Positions 19,901 through 28,854 of a stretch of 64,000 nucleotides of DNA are shown here, piece by piece. A program made the position numbers and the translations under genes. Positions within the stretch are counted from its first letter, which is position 1; each line of letters starts with the position of its first letter. The DNA is taken from contig JALWTA010000011.1 of assembly GCA_027082955.1 (NCBI GenBank), positions 25,202 to 89,201 on the forward strand, in the 5' to 3' direction. The notes below the pieces were generated by a model. It was not told where the DNA came from. It saw only the letters and a list, made by a program, of their open reading frames with translations, and did not search any database. The stretch is from Sulfurovum sp. (lineage in GTDB: Bacteria > Campylobacterota > Campylobacteria > Campylobacterales > Sulfurovaceae).

Positions 19901-19960
19901 CACCAGTGTAAAAGCATACATCAGTGTCGCAATGGGTCTGTTTATGGCTAACTTATACAT
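16919..19960 (-). CDS. RND-family efflux pump inner-membrane transporter
   Basis: AcrB/MexB-like proton-driven exporter of 1013 residues with twelve membrane helices and two large periplasmic loops. LSIGIIIDDAIVVLENIYKKMEAGMG contains the TM4 proton-relay aspartates, and GFMLLMGMVGKNAVLLVDFANEA is the equivalent TM10-11 signature. It is the third structural gene of an operon that begins with the TetR regulator and continues with TolC-like and adaptor genes. The adaptor stop lies 9 bp upstream. The family includes drug, metal and hydrophobe exporters; the conserved motifs point to the hydrophobe/amphiphile (HAE) group rather than the heavy-metal group, but the substrate is unknown. Confidence 0.93.
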   Translation of the reverse strand: MYKLAINRPIATLMYAFTLVIFGWLSFKSMPSALFPNVDFPIVTIKTIYPGAEASTVESQVTDKIEEAISRIGGVDTITSTSSEGASVVMVKFFLERDINEATNDVRDKVSAVVLPKDAKTPLVSKLDIGGAPVVNVFLTAKNDTLNNLMLFADEKVKPSLQKINGVGSINIIGYRDREIKIFPDIRQLNKFGITVRELNSIVKRENVKIGGGKLITKSKEFILKTKADALNVEALKNIIIKDDIRLKDVAKVEDTLSDPDSYASYNGVPGVMLEVQKISGTNTLDIVKRVKEAVPTLRNMAGDKYGVQILQDTTPFIIHSLKDVEFDLIYGAFLAVIIIFGFLRNFTITVVSALSIPISILGTIALMNFMGFDLNKMTLIGLTLSIGIIIDDAIVVLENIYKKMEAGMGRFEAAVDGVKEMAFAIFAISAMLLAVFIPVANMSGIVGKFFESFAMTVGFAVVISYTVAMTFMPSLSARVLHKKESWFYSATEPFFKAMERVYDLLLKLVLRFKVSTLILVLAVFVGSLSLFPKIGMDFIPKEDKAEFEIKMRAQPGISLAEMIRESKTIEDMVRKDKNVLFTTLSVGYNSVKEKNKALIYVKLTPKSKRSIRQEQIIQNFREKLKPYQKKMYITAAAIPSIKGAGVSVPYQIVLKSDSFNDLKVAKKRLVAYLSKKKGFVDIDTNMDEGKPQIDINILRENANRLGISASQIAQAISIAFSSDLEISYFEEKGKQYNITLRFDDAHRVSLDDLKKIQLRAANGQLVYLDGLVRFVKTKSIAAIYHFDRQRQVTVYADLFGLDLGGAVKYTKQGIDKLLPPSVHYKFTGFADEMVKTNKAFGAALGLSVILMFIILAILYESLIQPVIIMVALPLSIIGVMVALLLTGQHFSLFVMIGFMLLMGMVGKNAVLLVDFANEAVARGKDANAALLEAGEKRLRPILMTTIAMIFAMLPLALSNSLGSETKAPMAIAVIGGLLSSMVLTLLVVPVIYRMISPMDRWLRKWYEGKIEE

Positions 19961-19969
19961 CTGTCTGTC

Positions 19970-20680
19970 CTACTTCGCATCAGGGAGGATGATCACACCG
20001 TCTCCGAAAAGACCGGGCGCAAATCCTTTGGCTTCCACCTCTGCTCTGATCTTTCTGTTGGCACTGTTCGCATAAGGGTACACTTTGCTAATCTTGCCTG
20101 TGTAAACGGTTTTATCTCCATCCACACTGTACTTGAATGTCAAACCAGGCTTTAACACTCTCCAGTACTTTTGATCGACCGCTAACACCAGTTTTCTTCT
20201 TTTTAGACTCTGTATCTTCATGACCGTCCTGATCATTGCACCAGAAACCACATCTCCAACCTCAACGCTTTTTGCATAGATAACACCGTCAAAGGGCGCC
20301 TTGATCTGTGTTTTGTCCAGCAACGCCTGCTGATAGGCTACCTGCGCTTTGCTCTGTTCATATTTGAAAGCATAGGCATCAAACTTTGAAGCATCCACCA
20401 GCGTCTTGACCTTCAACTGCCTATCATAATCTCTCTTTGCATACTTCATGGCTATTTGCGCAATATCCAGCGCCGCTTTCAGATCGGCATTGTTCAGTTC
20501 TGCAAGAATATCTCCTTTTTTCACAACCGAAGCCACATCGACATTTACCTTTCCCACTGTCCCGCTGGATGTAAATGCCAGATCGGCATGCTGAGCCGCC
20601 TCCACATTGAATGTTGCATATATCTCTTCTGCTCTCAGGCTCATTATTGCCAATAACAGGCTCAATACAATCTTTTTCAT
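19970..20680 (-). CDS. RND periplasmic adaptor (membrane fusion protein), short
   Basis: HlyD/AcrA-type adaptor of 236 residues linking the RND pump to the outer-membrane channel. Signal peptide MKKIVLSLLLAIMSLRA; VDVASVVKKGDILAELNNADLKAAL and IKAPFDGVIYAKSVEVGDVV are the two lipoyl half-motifs around a helical hairpin. It is clearly shorter than typical AcrA (about 390), with a small hairpin and no obvious extended C-terminal membrane-proximal domain. It overlaps the TolC-like gene by 4 bp (ATGA type). Confidence 0.88.
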   Translation of the reverse strand: MKKIVLSLLLAIMSLRAEEIYATFNVEAAQHADLAFTSSGTVGKVNVDVASVVKKGDILAELNNADLKAALDIAQIAMKYAKRDYDRQLKVKTLVDASKFDAYAFKYEQSKAQVAYQQALLDKTQIKAPFDGVIYAKSVEVGDVVSGAMIRTVMKIQSLKRRKLVLAVDQKYWRVLKPGLTFKYSVDGDKTVYTGKISKVYPYANSANRKIRAEVEAKGFAPGLFGDGVIILPDAK

Positions 20681-21936
20681 TTCACAAACTCCCTTGGGTC
20701 TTTGCCCGCATAGTAATAATAGAGTGACTTTTTGATCTCATAGTCATACAGTGTCTCTTTGTAGCGTGCTTCAGCCAGTGTCTGATCCGCCAATGCATCA
20801 AGATAGGCGATATCATCCACCAGTCCGGCTTCAAATTTTTTGCGTATGCTTCGATAGGTACTCTCTGCAGCCCTCAATGCGCTTTTGGCACTTCTCATCT
20901 TTGCACGTGTCGTTCTCAGTGTTTCATCCGCCAGCTTAAACTGCATCAACTGCTCTTTTTTCGCATGTTCAAGATTGCTAAGCAGGGCAAGCTTTTGCAG
21001 CCGTACCGCTTCACTCTCATGCTTCATTCGCCCTTTGTCAAAAAGCCTCATATTGAGCGATATCTTCACTTCATTCTGATGATCAACAAGGAAAGCTGCA
21101 CTTCCTCCCGGACCAAACTGGGGAGGCAATGTTCCTATCTCCTGAAAGTTGGAACGGTGATAGGTATCACTCACACCGATCTGGGGCAGATAGTTCGCAT
21201 CGACAGCTTTGGCATTCTCACCGATCGCTTTTGCCTGTGCCTGCATGGTCTTAATGGTATCGAACCACCCAAAATGTACGTCGTGCGGTGCAACAAAAGT
21301 ACTGTTCCCAAGCCGGGTTGCATCCAGACCGCTAAGCAGCTTCAGGTTCTCCCTTGCCGTTTGGATATTGAGCTTGACACTTTCGATCAGATAATGGTTG
21401 CTGTCATAGACAGACTGCAGTTTGTCTACCTCTTCCTGAGTAGCAAGCCCTGTCATCTTAAAACGTTTGACGCGCACGATCTGTGCCGCCAGTTCCCTGG
21501 AACGTTCCCGAAGCGCATGCAAATTTGCCTGAAGCTGTTTAATGGTGTAGTAATGCCGTACAATCTGCAGCGTCACACTCTTTGAGAAGGCTTCTTTCTC
21601 AAAAACCGAAGCCTCTTTGCTGTATGCTTTTGCCTTTAGCATTGCTGCCTTTCTTCCACCGTCGTAGAGTTCCAGATGTACCCTTGCATACGCAGTTGCC
21701 GTACGCCCCGGCTCTACAATGGATGTTGGGCTCACATCCTGATAACTGCCTCCAATATCGAGTGTAGGCCAGTAGGCACTTTGTGCCGATGCGACCTCCT
21801 GCGCTTTTGCCTCGACGGTAATCTCTTTGGCTTTGATCTGTTTGTTATATTTTTGCGCATGATCGATAAACACTCCCAATCCCCCTGCATACGTCACGCT
21901 TATCCACATGACAGACATACTTAACAGTCGCTTCAT
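20677..21936 (-). CDS. TolC-family outer-membrane efflux protein
   Basis: Outer-membrane channel component of 419 residues with signal peptide MKRLLSMSVMWISVTYAGG. Two long heptad-rich helical repeats are seen (VEAKAQEVASAQSAYWPTLD, and ADETLRTTRAKMRSAKSALR) as in OEP/TolC proteins, ending with a YYYYAGKDPREF tail. The start overlaps the TetR stop by 4 bp, so repressor and channel are translationally coupled. It forms the tripartite pump with the next two genes. Confidence 0.9.
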   Translation of the reverse strand: MKRLLSMSVMWISVTYAGGLGVFIDHAQKYNKQIKAKEITVEAKAQEVASAQSAYWPTLDIGGSYQDVSPTSIVEPGRTATAYARVHLELYDGGRKAAMLKAKAYSKEASVFEKEAFSKSVTLQIVRHYYTIKQLQANLHALRERSRELAAQIVRVKRFKMTGLATQEEVDKLQSVYDSNHYLIESVKLNIQTARENLKLLSGLDATRLGNSTFVAPHDVHFGWFDTIKTMQAQAKAIGENAKAVDANYLPQIGVSDTYHRSNFQEIGTLPPQFGPGGSAAFLVDHQNEVKISLNMRLFDKGRMKHESEAVRLQKLALLSNLEHAKKEQLMQFKLADETLRTTRAKMRSAKSALRAAESTYRSIRKKFEAGLVDDIAYLDALADQTLAEARYKETLYDYEIKKSLYYYYAGKDPREFVK

Positions 21937-22538
21937 CTCTCTTCTCCTTCATAAGCCAACAGTGCCATCAGCGTATCTACATAGGAATGGATCTCATGTT
22001 TAAGATCACGGTTGCGTTCCGTTGTCTGGGAAATGATGAACATCCCCTTTGCCGTGGCAAAAATTGCGCCGGTCATCTGCCGGGTCACCGGTTTAAGTTC
22101 TTGAGAGATGATGCCTTCTTCTATAATTTTTTCAAACCATGTATAATAGTAGTCAAAACATTCTGTCTGGAAGGCTGTCATCTCCTTTTGGGGAGAAAGC
22201 AGCGAAATACCCGTAAACATTTTATAAAGCTCCCGAAGCTCACTGCTCTTTGCATCATAGAAAAAATCGGCAAAAATTTTGATCTTGTCTGCCGTTCGCT
22301 CAGCAAGTTCCAGCTCTGCTTCTATGCGTACATTGTGGGCATGCATCAAAATCTCTACCAACTCGAACAGCAACGCTTCTTTGCTTTTGAAATATTCGTA
22401 GAACGTCCCTTTACCTATACCGGCATTTTTCGCGATGGCGGCAATGGTCAAATTCTGAATCCCCTTTTCAAGAATGAGTGCTTTGGAAGCGAGCGCAATA
22501 TCCCGGCGTTTTTGTGCTTTGTCTACAATAATAGCCAT
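21933..22538 (-). CDS. TetR-family repressor of the RND efflux operon
   Basis: DNA-binding repressor of 201 residues. The HTH is residues 27-66 (NLTIAAIAKNAGIGKGTFYEYFKSKEALLFEL), typical of TetR/AcrR; the C-terminal helices form a ligand pocket that I cannot assign. It is the first gene of its operon. A perfect palindrome TGACCG-T-CGGTCA lies 23 bp upstream, so autoregulation and control of the pump are likely. The protein overlaps the tolC-like start by 4 bp. Confidence 0.92.
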   Translation of the reverse strand: MAIIVDKAQKRRDIALASKALILEKGIQNLTIAAIAKNAGIGKGTFYEYFKSKEALLFELVEILMHAHNVRIEAELELAERTADKIKIFADFFYDAKSSELRELYKMFTGISLLSPQKEMTAFQTECFDYYYTWFEKIIEEGIISQELKPVTRQMTGAIFATAKGMFIISQTTERNRDLKHEIHSYVDTLMALLAYEGEER

Positions 22539-22561
22539 ATATCCCTCTATGTAAAAATGAC

Positions 22562-22574
22562 TGACCGTCGGTCA
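22562..22574. promoter_or_regulatory. TetR operator palindrome
   Basis: Perfect 13-bp palindrome TGACCGTCGGTCA between the TetR start and a minus-strand TATAAT at 22582-22587. The position, just downstream of the -10, would block transcription when bound. The sequence resembles operators of other TetR/AcrR repressors. Confidence 0.8.
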
Positions 22575-22581
22575 ATTAAAA

Positions 22582-22587
22582 ATTATA
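22582..22587 (-). promoter_or_regulatory. -10 element of the RND efflux operon
   Basis: TATAAT on the minus strand, 44 bp upstream of the TetR start and 7 bp before the operator. No strong -35 is seen, which is common in Campylobacterota promoters. Confidence 0.6.
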
Positions 22588-22600
22588 GTCTATTTTCCTT

Positions 22601-22633
22601 AAGAGCACCTCCTACAACCCAGGAAGTGCCCTT
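22601..22633. other. 13-bp stem inverted repeat between amidohydrolase and efflux operon
   Basis: Arms AAGAGCACCTCCT and AGGAAGTGCCCTT pair over 13 positions (two wobble pairs on the minus-strand RNA) around a 7-base loop. It lies downstream of the amidohydrolase stop and upstream of the TetR promoter, both read leftward. No U-run follows on either strand, so it is not a standard terminator; it could be a processing or weak termination structure. Confidence 0.6.
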
Positions 22634-22685
22634 AATGCATACGACCAGTTTCCCAACAACGACTGACACTGCAAACAAGACATTA

Positions 22686-24479
22686 TCACTTTTCAGCATT
22701 TCTGCGGTAGATTGTTTTACCCTCCTTGATCGTCTCAAGCACATGGATATTGCGGATGTGCTTTTTGTCTACTTTGAGCGGATTTTGCGATAAAATAACC
22801 ATATCAGCCATTTTCCCTGCTTCAAGGGTGCCCTTTTGTTTCTCTTCAAAATGCTGTCTTGCCGCATTGATCGTCACTGCCTTAAGCGCATCATACACAC
22901 TGATTTCCTGTTCTTTTCCCAATACTTTCCCGCCGATTGTGGTGCGATCGACAGCAAACTGAATCACATCAAGAATACGCGAAGGAGTAACCGGTTCATC
23001 TGCGTGAATGGTCAAGTTGATACCGCGTTTGAGCGCACTTTGCATCGGATCAAGCCTTTGGGCGCGTCTTGGTCCCAAAAAAAGTTTGGCGTGACGGTCG
23101 CCCCAGTAGTAGATGTGCCCTGGGAACATCGAGAGGTACATCCCCAGTGCCTTCACACGGTCAAGCTGCGCCTCACTGATCACCTGGGCATGGATAATGG
23201 TACTGCGATGGTCTTTTCGCGGTGAAGCTGCCAGTGCCTTTTGCATCGCATTCAGATACATTTCTACCGCGGCATCACCGTTACAGTGTACCAGCAGATG
23301 CCACCGATGATGTAGCGCCTTTGCCACCAGTGCATCCAACTCTGCCTGCGTATAGTTCGGTTTACCGACATACCCGGACTGCTGTTGTTTGTGTGCATGG
23401 GTATTATTGCTATCCAAAAAGAGATCTCCCGCGACCCCTGCACGACAGCGCGAAGGTTCAGGCTGGAGTGACTTTGGCAGCGAGAAGTAGGGTTTGCTCA
23501 AATATGCCGTATATCCCTGAATGGAGCCGTCAAGAATGATCTTCAGCCCGCCCATACGCAGTCTGTTATGATATACCTTGTCTTTTTCATACTGCTTGAG
23601 CATTCCGGCAAAATCTGCACTGGGATAACAGAGCACATCGACAGGAAGTTCTTTTGCTCCAGCCATACTCTGCAGCAGTTTCCACAGCGGCGGTGTGAGA
23701 GTACCCGCCTCCTGTACCGTGGTGATCCCCTCTTTAACATACTTCTCTTTGAGTGTTTTTCGCAAATACTTTTTAGCAACTTTGGCACTTGGCTGCGGAA
23801 TCTTTTGCATAAACGGCATCATCCCCGCACCCTCTTCGACCACACCGCTCAAATGCCCCTGAGCATCTCTTCTAAAATGTCCCCCTTTAGGGTCTTTGCT
23901 CGCATCGCTCAGACCCGCTTGGGCAATGGCTTTGGAGTTTACTGCAGCAAGATGACTGGAGATATGCAGCAAAAAAATGGGATTAGTAGTAGAGACAGCA
24001 TCAAGGTCTTGGCGTGTAGGATGGCGTTTCTCTTTGAGCAGTGTATCATCATAATTCATTCCGATGATCCACTCACCGGGCTTGGGATGCCGGGTCTTGA
24101 TATAGTTTTTCAATACATCTTGAAGCTTTGCTATGGAGTCGACCTTACCGATGGGCGGCGCGCTAAGATCTAGATAGGCAACCGAAAGTGTGGTCATAAA
24201 CAGATGTCCGTGCGGGTCAAAAAAGCCCGGCATCAAAGTCGAACCGTTAAGATCGACCACTTTTGCATCCGGATAGCGTTTGTGTGCCTCATCCAGCTTT
24301 CCCGTAAACACAATAGTACCATTCTCTTCTGCGAGTGCTTCGACATAATGCGGCACCTTTCCCTCCATGGTCAAAATATCACCATGTGTGTAAAGAAGCG
24401 GTGAGGCATACACCACGGTACCCACACACAATAACATATACCGGAATACTCGGATCGTCGTATCATATATCTGTTTCAT
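22686..24479 (-). CDS. Exported amidohydrolase (YtcJ-like metal-dependent hydrolase)
   Basis: Amidohydrolase-superfamily enzyme of 597 residues. An N-terminal hydrophobic segment (MLLCVGTVVYASPLLYTHG) suggests export. STLMPGFFDPHGHLFM is the HxH metal motif, LLVHCNGDAAVEMYLNAM and IIHAQVISEAQLDRVKALGM carry further metal ligands, and ITIHADEPVTP is near the C-terminal Asp/His region. This layout matches the YtcJ/formamide-deformylase group (Amidohydro_3). The substrate is unknown. It stands alone and reads toward the efflux operon. Confidence 0.87.
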   Translation of the reverse strand: MKQIYDTTIRVFRYMLLCVGTVVYASPLLYTHGDILTMEGKVPHYVEALAEENGTIVFTGKLDEAHKRYPDAKVVDLNGSTLMPGFFDPHGHLFMTTLSVAYLDLSAPPIGKVDSIAKLQDVLKNYIKTRHPKPGEWIIGMNYDDTLLKEKRHPTRQDLDAVSTTNPIFLLHISSHLAAVNSKAIAQAGLSDASKDPKGGHFRRDAQGHLSGVVEEGAGMMPFMQKIPQPSAKVAKKYLRKTLKEKYVKEGITTVQEAGTLTPPLWKLLQSMAGAKELPVDVLCYPSADFAGMLKQYEKDKVYHNRLRMGGLKIILDGSIQGYTAYLSKPYFSLPKSLQPEPSRCRAGVAGDLFLDSNNTHAHKQQQSGYVGKPNYTQAELDALVAKALHHRWHLLVHCNGDAAVEMYLNAMQKALAASPRKDHRSTIIHAQVISEAQLDRVKALGMYLSMFPGHIYYWGDRHAKLFLGPRRAQRLDPMQSALKRGINLTIHADEPVTPSRILDVIQFAVDRTTIGGKVLGKEQEISVYDALKAVTINAARQHFEEKQKGTLEAGKMADMVILSQNPLKVDKKHIRNIHVLETIKEGKTIYRRNAEK

Positions 24480-24656
24480 TGCACTATCCTTCCTGCTTTC
24501 TATTGCATATCATAACACATAAACCTCTATAAAATATAGATACCATCTTGCTTTATTTTCCCGCTGCTCTTCATGAAATTTTCAAAATACCATTCGATTT
24601 TGCGTACAATTGTGTTACAATGCCAAAAAATTTTGCTCTATTTAAAGTAAGTATCT

Positions 24657-26855
24657 ATGAAAAACCTAATTATCGTCGAGTCACCGGCAAAGGCCCGGAC
24701 CATTACCAACTTCCTTGGCAAAGGCTACAAAGTAATTGCCTCCAAAGGACACATTCGAGACCTTCCCAAAAGCACATTTGGCATCACGATTGATGACAAA
24801 ACCGGAGATTTAGTACCCAAATACTCCATTCCACGTGATGCAAGCGCCACGGTCAAAGAACTGAAAAAGCTTGCCAAAGAGGCAGAGACTGTCTATATCG
24901 CGACCGATGAGGACCGCGAGGGAGAAGCCATAGGCTACCATATTGCAAAGGCGATTGGCAAAGACCCCGAAGCACTGCCACGTATTGTCTTTCATGAAAT
25001 TACCAAAAGTGCCATACAACACGCTTTGGAAAACCCGAGAAAAGTCGATATGGACTCCGTTGATGCACAACAGACACGCAGGCTCCTTGACCGTATTGTC
25101 GGATACAAGCTCTCACCTCTGCTTGCCAGCAAAATCCAAAAGGGGCTGAGTGCAGGACGCGTACAGAGTGCCACACTGAAACTTGTTGTTGACCGGGAAC
25201 GGGAGATCAAAGCCTTCAAACCTGAAGAGTACTGGACGATTGACGGCATATTTGAAAAGACCATTGATGCAAGTATCTATGACTATAATGGACTCAAAAT
25301 TGAAAAACTGACCATCAAAACAGAGGCGGATGCCGAAGAGATCGTCAATGCGGCAAAAAGCGAGTCGTTTGTTGTCTTCTCTATCGAGAAAACACAGCGC
25401 AAGACAAAAACACCGCCGCCATTCATGACCTCAACCCTTCAGCAAGCAGCCTCAACACAGCTTGGCTTCTCTCCCAAAAAGACCATGATGGTTGCCCAAA
25501 AACTTTATGAGGGTGTCAAAACTGACAAAGGAGTGATGGGGGTCATCACCTATATGCGTACCGACTCGCTCAATCTGGCCAAAGAGGCAGTTTTTGCGGC
25601 ACGCGACTTCATTCAATCCTCCTATGGCGACAAATATCTACCCAACAAACCAAAATTTTATGCCAGCAAATCCAAAGGGGCACAGGAGGCACACGAAGCG
25701 ATCCGCCCCACACGTGTCGATTTCGATCCGCAAAAAGCAGCCGGATTCCTGACCGCTGACGAGCTTAAACTCTATCGACTCATCTATAACCGTTTTCTTG
25801 CCTGCCAGATGACTGAGGCAGTACTTGAATCGCAAACGATCCTGTTTAAAGGGGACAAATGTACCTTCAAGGCAAGTGGACGCAAACTGATCTTTGACGG
25901 TTTTTACAAAGTAACCGGCTACGCAGAAAAAGACAAACTGCTTCCTGAGCTCAAAGAGGGTACTGCCGTATCACTTGATGAGATCAAAAAAGAACAGCAC
26001 TTTACTGAACCGCCGGCGCGCTACAACGAAGCAAGCCTCATTAAAAAACTTGAAAGTCTCGGCATAGGGCGTCCAAGTACCTATGCGCCTACCATTACCA
26101 TTTTGCAGCAGCGAAAATATATTGAACTGGTCAAAAAACGCATCCATCCGACCGAAATTGCCTTTACCGTCATTGAACTGTTGGAAAAACACTTCCCGGA
26201 GATCGTCGACAGCAACTTTACCGCACAGATGGAGGAGACCCTCGACAAAGTTGCCAGCGGAGAAGCGAACTGGCAAAAGATATTGAAAGATTTCTACACT
26301 CCGTTCATGCAGAAGATTGAAGAGGGCAAAAAGAGTATTAAAAGCCAGAAAGTCGCCATACCGACTGGAGAGAACTGTCCAAAATGCGGTGCGGAACTGC
26401 TGCTGAGAAAAGGCCGCTACGGTGAGTTCATCGCCTGTTCCAACTTTCCCAAGTGTAAATATACAAAAAACACCGACGGGACAGAACCTGAAGAGCCCGA
26501 AGAGACCGATGAGAAGTGTGAAAAGTGTGGCTCTCCTATGGTCATTAAAAACTCCAGACGCGGCAAGTTCCTTGCCTGTTCGGCATACCCAAAATGTAAA
26601 AATGCCAAATCACTCACGCCGCCCAAAACACTTGAAGTACCCTGCCCTGAATGTGGTGGTAAACTTCAGGAACGTGAAGGCAGACGCGGTAAATTCTACG
26701 GTTGTACCAACTACCCCAAGTGCAAATTTATTGCCAACTTTGAACCGGTTGACAAAAAATGTTCTGAATGCGGCTACCTGATGGGAAAGAAGACACTCCG
26801 AGGCAAAGAGGTCTACGAGTGCTTTAAATGCAAACACAAAGAAGAAGTGAAATAG
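24657..26855 (+). CDS. topA: DNA topoisomerase I
   Basis: Type IA topoisomerase of 732 residues relaxing negative supercoils. The TOPRIM domain begins at IIVESPAKARTITNFLG and has TDEDREGEAIGYHI; the catalytic tyrosine is in GVITYMRTDS. The C terminus has four zinc-ribbon-like units starting CPKCGAELLLRKG, CEKCGSPM, CPECGGKL and CSECGYLMG; the first three carry the full C4 pattern with PKCK, the last is shorter. Length agrees with Campylobacterota TopA. bioB starts immediately after the stop codon. Confidence 0.97.
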   Translation: MKNLIIVESPAKARTITNFLGKGYKVIASKGHIRDLPKSTFGITIDDKTGDLVPKYSIPRDASATVKELKKLAKEAETVYIATDEDREGEAIGYHIAKAIGKDPEALPRIVFHEITKSAIQHALENPRKVDMDSVDAQQTRRLLDRIVGYKLSPLLASKIQKGLSAGRVQSATLKLVVDREREIKAFKPEEYWTIDGIFEKTIDASIYDYNGLKIEKLTIKTEADAEEIVNAAKSESFVVFSIEKTQRKTKTPPPFMTSTLQQAASTQLGFSPKKTMMVAQKLYEGVKTDKGVMGVITYMRTDSLNLAKEAVFAARDFIQSSYGDKYLPNKPKFYASKSKGAQEAHEAIRPTRVDFDPQKAAGFLTADELKLYRLIYNRFLACQMTEAVLESQTILFKGDKCTFKASGRKLIFDGFYKVTGYAEKDKLLPELKEGTAVSLDEIKKEQHFTEPPARYNEASLIKKLESLGIGRPSTYAPTITILQQRKYIELVKKRIHPTEIAFTVIELLEKHFPEIVDSNFTAQMEETLDKVASGEANWQKILKDFYTPFMQKIEEGKKSIKSQKVAIPTGENCPKCGAELLLRKGRYGEFIACSNFPKCKYTKNTDGTEPEEPEETDEKCEKCGSPMVIKNSRRGKFLACSAYPKCKNAKSLTPPKTLEVPCPECGGKLQEREGRRGKFYGCTNYPKCKFIANFEPVDKKCSECGYLMGKKTLRGKEVYECFKCKHKEEVK

Positions 26856-27704
26856 ATGAGACCGATATTCCTCTGTGCCATCAACAACATCCTCAGCGGT
26901 ACCTGCAAAGAGGACTGCAAGTTCTGCACACAGAGTGTGCGTTACCATGCCGACATCGAACGCTACAGCTACAAAGCGATCGATCAGATCGTAGCAGAGG
27001 CAAAACAGGCCAAAGCCAACGGTGCACTTGGCTACTGCCTCGTCACGGCTGGTAAAGGGCTCGATGAAAAAAAGACAGACTTCGTTGCCCGTGCAGCACA
27101 GGCGGTGAAAGCTGAAGTAGAGGGGCTCAACCTCATCGCCTGTAACGGTACGGCGACCAAAGAGCAGCTTCTGTACCTCAAGCAGCACGGCATTGACAGC
27201 TACAACCACAATCTTGAAACCTCGGAGCGATACTATCCGGATATCTGCCAAACACATGGGTGGCAAGAGCGCTACATAACCTGCGAGAACGTCAAATCTG
27301 TCGGACTGGCACTCTGCAGCGGCGGTATTTTTGGGATGGGAGAGCGTGACGAGGACAGAGATGCCCTGCTTAATGCCATTGTTTCTCTGCAACCCGAGTC
27401 TGTACCACTGAACTTTTATCATCCAAACCCTGCACTGCCCATCAAGACACGCAACATTAATCAGGATGAAGCGGTTGAGATCATCAAAAAAGCACGCAGA
27501 CTGCTGGGTGAAGAGCGTCTGCTGATGGTTGCGGGCGGCAGGGAGCTGCTCTTTAGCGGGGAAGAGGCAAAAATGTTTCAGGCTGGAGCCAATGCTATCG
27601 TAATCGGTAACTATCTAACCACAGCGGGAGAAGCACCGGATAAAGACAGAGCAATGTTAAGATCCCTTGGCTATGAGGTAGCTGTAAGCTGTGATACACA
27701 CTGA
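26856..27704 (+). CDS. bioB: Biotin synthase
   Basis: Radical-SAM enzyme of 282 residues inserting sulfur into dethiobiotin. CKEDCKFCTQSVRYHADIERY contains the CxxxCxxC cluster ligands and the family-specific continuation. YNHNLETSERYYPDICQTH and NARRLLGE-like RRLLGEERLLMVAGGRE match BioB. It is shorter than E. coli BioB (346), beginning directly at the [4Fe-4S] domain as in epsilonproteobacterial forms. The ATG abuts the topA stop and its end overlaps the antiporter start by 14 bp. Confidence 0.94.
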   Translation: MRPIFLCAINNILSGTCKEDCKFCTQSVRYHADIERYSYKAIDQIVAEAKQAKANGALGYCLVTAGKGLDEKKTDFVARAAQAVKAEVEGLNLIACNGTATKEQLLYLKQHGIDSYNHNLETSERYYPDICQTHGWQERYITCENVKSVGLALCSGGIFGMGERDEDRDALLNAIVSLQPESVPLNFYHPNPALPIKTRNINQDEAVEIIKKARRLLGEERLLMVAGGRELLFSGEEAKMFQAGANAIVIGNYLTTAGEAPDKDRAMLRSLGYEVAVSCDTH

Positions 27705-28854
27705 CATTACCTTGATTCTAACACTCTCTGTACTTATTTGGGGCAGTCCTTTTGCGGCTAAACTTTTACGGCTTCCCATCCCCGCAATCGAGATCATTCT
27801 TGGTGCGCTCTTTGGCTTTTGGGGGCTTATTGGGCACAATACATACTTCGACCTTATTGCTGAGGTTGGCTTCCTCTATCTTATGTTCTTGGCGGGCATG
27901 GAGGTCGATCTTAAACAGCTTTCCGGCATCTCACCCATAATCTTGCGACGCAGTATACTGTTTCTTCTCATTATGGCATTTTTTTCGGTCATCTCCGGAC
28001 TTCTCTTTGGGCTCAACACCATTGTCATCATTTCTATGCCGCTTATCTCCATTGGACTGCTAGCTTCCCTTTCCAAAACCTATGGCAAAAATACCCCATG
28101 GATCAAACTTGCATTTACCGCCGGTGTACTCGGAGAGATTATCTCTATAGCCATCCTCACCGTTTTCGATGCGGCAAGCACTACCGGTATGCACCTGTCA
28201 CTTCTGGTCAAGATAGGCTATTTGGCATTGTTTGTCATTGCTGTCTATATCCTCTACCGCATGCTGCATCTGCTCTTTTGGTGGTTCCCTGAACTGAAGC
28301 GTACATTGGTACCCAAATTCGATACATCTGATCAAGATATCCGTCTTGCCATGGCACTCTTTTTTATTCTGATATCTGTCATGCTCGCGCTAGATCTCGA
28401 ACTGGCATTGGGATCGTTTATCGCAGGTATGGCAATCTCCGCATTCTTTCACCATGAAAAAGCGCTGGAAACGAAAATGTCGAGTCTTGGATTCGGGTTT
28501 TTGGTGCCACTCTTTTTCATACATGTAGGCGCATCATTCGATGTTCGTTCTCTTGCCATTGACGGGGTCATCAGTGGGGCTTTGCTGATCACAGCACTGA
28601 TGATCGGTTCCAGGCTGCTAGGTGCCATCGCACTAAAACATATTAACGGCTCACGGGATGCACTCCTTGTCGGGCTTTCCCTCTCCATGCCGCTGACACT
28701 GCTCATTGCAGTTGCTACCATCGGATATGAAACGAAGCTTTTGGATCTTTTACACTATTATCAATTGATTTTGGCGAGTATTTTCGAGATCTTGATCGTT
28801 ATGATTACGATCAAGATACTTCAAAAAGGATATGAGAGGAAACAGACAGATTAG
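27691..28854 (+). CDS. Cation:proton antiporter (CPA2 family)
   Basis: Inner-membrane protein of 387 residues with about twelve helices. IPAIEIILGALFGFWGLIG at the start and LDLELALGSFIAGMAISAFFHH in the second half match Na+/H+ exchanger (KefB/NapA-like) membrane domains, including the acidic pair region. There is no C-terminal TrkA-N domain. It overlaps bioB and probably shares its transcript. The exchanged cation is not determinable. Confidence 0.88.
   Translation: MIHTDITLILTLSVLIWGSPFAAKLLRLPIPAIEIILGALFGFWGLIGHNTYFDLIAEVGFLYLMFLAGMEVDLKQLSGISPIILRRSILFLLIMAFFSVISGLLFGLNTIVIISMPLISIGLLASLSKTYGKNTPWIKLAFTAGVLGEIISIAILTVFDAASTTGMHLSLLVKIGYLALFVIAVYILYRMLHLLFWWFPELKRTLVPKFDTSDQDIRLAMALFFILISVMLALDLELALGSFIAGMAISAFFHHEKALETKMSSLGFGFLVPLFFIHVGASFDVRSLAIDGVISGALLITALMIGSRLLGAIALKHINGSRDALLVGLSLSMPLTLLIAVATIGYETKLLDLLHYYQLILASIFEILIVMITIKILQKGYERKQTD

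Noticed and set aside
26610-27422. 270-residue minus-strand ORF
   Set aside because: Antisense to the end of topA and to bioB, both certain.
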